Assembly (NCBI GenBank): GCA_948470755.1
Contig: CAOKPU010000007.1
Span: 1 to 64,000 of the forward strand
Origin: an uncultured Lachnospiraceae bacterium
GTDB taxonomy: Bacteria > Bacillota > Clostridia > Lachnospirales > Lachnospiraceae
Reading direction: 5' to 3'
DNA: 64,000 nucleotides
Positions within the stretch are counted from its first letter, which is position 1. Every line of letters starts with the position of its first letter. The translations under genes were made by a program, and so were the position numbers. Below, one piece after another: positions 62,726-64,000 of this stretch. The notes beneath the pieces are model-generated. The model was not told where the DNA came from. It ran no database searches and saw only the letters and a list, made by a program, of their open reading frames with translations.

Positions 62726-63409
62726 ATGTGTAAGTATGTGCCGGATTACGTGGTTTTTGATCTGGAGACTACAGGGGTTTATTGTGAGCAAGATGCGATT
62801 ATAGAAATCTCTGCTATAAAGGTGTCGGGAGGAAAAAGGATAGAGGAATATTCAACGCTGGTGAATCCAAACAGGCCGATACCTGCCAGGGCGACGGCGG
62901 TTAATGGGATCACGGATGAGATGGTAGAGGACGCTCCGGGGATCAGGGAGGCTATCGGGGGCTTTATGGAGTTTATCGGCAGCAGTATCTTAGTGGGCCA
63001 TAATATACATACTTTTGATATGAATTTTGCATATGATGCGGCATGGCTGGCTCTTGGAAGGGAATTGAGGAACGATTATGTGGACACTTTGTATATGGCG
63101 AGGAGATGTCTGCCCCGGCTTTCCCATCATAAGCTGACCGATGTTTCGGAGTATTTCCATATTAGCACAGCGGGCGCGCACCGCGCCTTAAATGATTGCT
63201 TGATGAACATGGAATGTTATGAGGAATTAGGAAAGTTGTGGAAATGCCAGGAGGAAAAGGCCGCAGTGGAAGGGAAAGGGGAGAAAAAAGAGGAGTTTGA
63301 CCTGGAATGCCCCAGATGCGGGGGGATGCTTTTTTTGCGGAAAGGAAAATTCGGGAAATTCTATGGCTGCGGGAACTTTCCGTCATGCCGGTATACACGG
63401 AAGGCTTAA
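62726..63409 (+). CDS. DEDDh 3'-5' exonuclease fused to a topoisomerase-type zinc finger
   Basis: A 227-residue protein. Residues about 1-165 are a DnaQ-like exonuclease: FDLETTG, GHNIHTFDMNF and GAHRALNDC give the DEDDh set. A charged linker leads to a C-terminal four-cysteine finger (about 190-227; CPRCGGML and CGNFPSC with KGKFGKFYG between), as in topoisomerase I tails. It probably trims DNA or RNA, with the finger binding nucleic acid. ATG 62726 (after AAAGGAAAG) was chosen; ATG 62693 is possible. Confidence 0.85.
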   Translation: MCKYVPDYVVFDLETTGVYCEQDAIIEISAIKVSGGKRIEEYSTLVNPNRPIPARATAVNGITDEMVEDAPGIREAIGGFMEFIGSSILVGHNIHTFDMNFAYDAAWLALGRELRNDYVDTLYMARRCLPRLSHHKLTDVSEYFHISTAGAHRALNDCLMNMECYEELGKLWKCQEEKAAVEGKGEKKEEFDLECPRCGGMLFLRKGKFGKFYGCGNFPSCRYTRKA

Positions 63410-63474
63410 AGAAGAAAGGACATCCGACAAAAAATGACAAAATGATGCAAAAATGATGCAAAAAAGATGTGAAT

Positions 63475-63502
63475 TTGATGCATTTCCGGAGTAAAATATA
63501 AT
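63475..63502 (+). promoter_or_regulatory. Sigma-A promoter for the SGNH hydrolase gene
   Basis: TTGATG (63475-63480) and TATAAT (63497-63502), spacing 16. Two ATGATGCA repeats (63442, 63453) lie just upstream. Confidence 0.6.
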
Positions 63503-63552
63503 AAGAAAGAGGGAAGTATGCCGACAGATGATGAATAAGGATGTGATAGAAA

Positions 63553-64000
63553 ATGAAAAGGAAAAGGAAACGGATAGCCCTGGCCGGCCTTGCGCTGGTC
63601 CTTGTTATAGGAAGTAAAGAAAAGGATATTTTTGCCGCCGAAGGAAGGACGGAAAAAAAAGAAGCCGATATTATCATAAAGGCATTGGAAGGAAGAAGCA
63701 TCGTCAAAGGAAATGATTTGCCCGGGGATGCGGGGGAGACTTTGGATGGCAAAAAGCCGGGCAAAGAGGAAGCATCCGGCAGGAGCCGGGCGGCGGATGG
63801 GGATCAGCGTCCTGGAGAAGCGCCGGATGACGAAGAAAGCGCGGAAATAGATGCGTATTTCGACGGTTCTGTCTTTGTTGGGGATTCCATTATGCTCGGG
63901 TTCAGGAATTATGCGATGAAAAGGCAGGACACCTTCCTGAACCGGATGAATTTTCTGGCGGCAGGGAGTTTTTCGGCTAATAACGCCCTTTGGGAGGTAG
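63553..64000 (+). CDS. Exported SGNH/GDSL hydrolase, cut by the window end
   Basis: At least 149 residues; no stop is reached. A basic start (MKRKRKR) and a hydrophobic signal segment (IALAGLALVLVIG) are followed by a low-complexity linker (about 30-98). The first SGNH block is FVGDSIMLGFRNY near residue 108, with the nucleophile serine in GDS. Relatives are acetylesterases or O-acyl hydrolases of cell-wall polymers. AAGGATGTGATAG is the SD region. Catalytic blocks beyond the first are outside the window. Confidence 0.78.
   Translation, partial: MKRKRKRIALAGLALVLVIGSKEKDIFAAEGRTEKKEADIIIKALEGRSIVKGNDLPGDAGETLDGKKPGKEEASGRSRAADGDQRPGEAPDDEESAEIDAYFDGSVFVGDSIMLGFRNYAMKRQDTFLNRMNFLAAGSFSANNALWEV

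Overview
The window looks like chromosome from a spore-forming, probably gut-dwelling Clostridia member of the Lachnospiraceae type. The signs are clostridial sporulation genes (spoVT, spoIID, spoIIQ, a SipL-like gene), AG-rich Shine-Dalgarno sites (often GGAGG), a T-box in front of an isoleucyl-tRNA synthetase, and host- and plant-glycan uptake loci (GH112 phosphorylase, cellobiose-type PTS). No rRNA, tRNA, CRISPR array, transposase or prophage gene was seen. The assignment rests on gene content only.

Layout. 0-6.2 kb: Spx/ArsC-like protein, nicotinate phosphoribosyltransferase (pncB), a DegV protein, convergent spoVT, and two secreted proteins, one with a thioredoxin-like fold and a 36-bp tandem repeat. 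6.2-15.3 kb: T-box and ileS, glycogen phosphorylase, a two-domain PPK2 polyphosphate:AMP phosphotransferase, and a sugar 1-kinase like NahK. 15.4-22.3 kb: AraC regulator, CUT1 sugar ABC transporter, a 56-residue membrane protein and galacto-N-biose/lacto-N-biose phosphorylase. With nahK these form a pathway for mucin and milk type disaccharides: import, phosphorolysis to galactose 1-phosphate plus HexNAc, and phosphorylation of HexNAc. 22.4-29.7 kb: aconitase-family hydratase, SH3-amidase lipoprotein, an EF-hand-like protein, spoIID and spoIIQ. 30-36.4 kb: amidohydrolase, ddl, murF, an O-antigen-ligase-like membrane protein and two small overlapping genes. 36.8-42.2 kb: PTS EIIC, PRD regulator, EIIB, EIIA and 6-phospho-beta-glucosidase. 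42.2-48.6 kb: plsC, a PrcB-like lipoprotein, pyrC-pyrK-pyrD and sipL. 48.7-64 kb: small unknowns, ispE, a GntR regulator, murI, cardiolipin synthase, an extracytoplasmic trigger-factor-like foldase, asnS, a PcsB-like NlpC/P60 protein, a lipoprotein, dgt, an HD-domain protein, a DEDDh exonuclease with a topoisomerase-type zinc finger, and a truncated SGNH hydrolase.

The most interesting unexplained material is in the leaders. Element A (about 133 bp) lies in front of the arsC-like gene and again in front of ddl. In both copies a local hairpin sits next to the Shine-Dalgarno site, and an 8-bp long-range pairing would exclude it. Element B lies in front of ddl and asnS and folds as an H-type pseudoknot ending 1-2 nt before the start-adjacent AUGAGG; both helices show compensatory changes between the two copies. 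The ddl leader carries A and B in tandem behind a plausible promoter. A third composite hairpin repeat (element D) occurs three times directly after terminators, and a four-hairpin leader (element C) precedes the thioredoxin-like gene. I know of no described class matching A or B, but I could not search Rfam.

Sporulation-type promoter sequences fit the expected regulons: sigma-E-like in front of spoIID and of the PrcB-like lipoprotein, sigma-F-like in front of spoIIQ, and sigma-G-like in front of spoVT. These are motif readings by eye and not measured starts.
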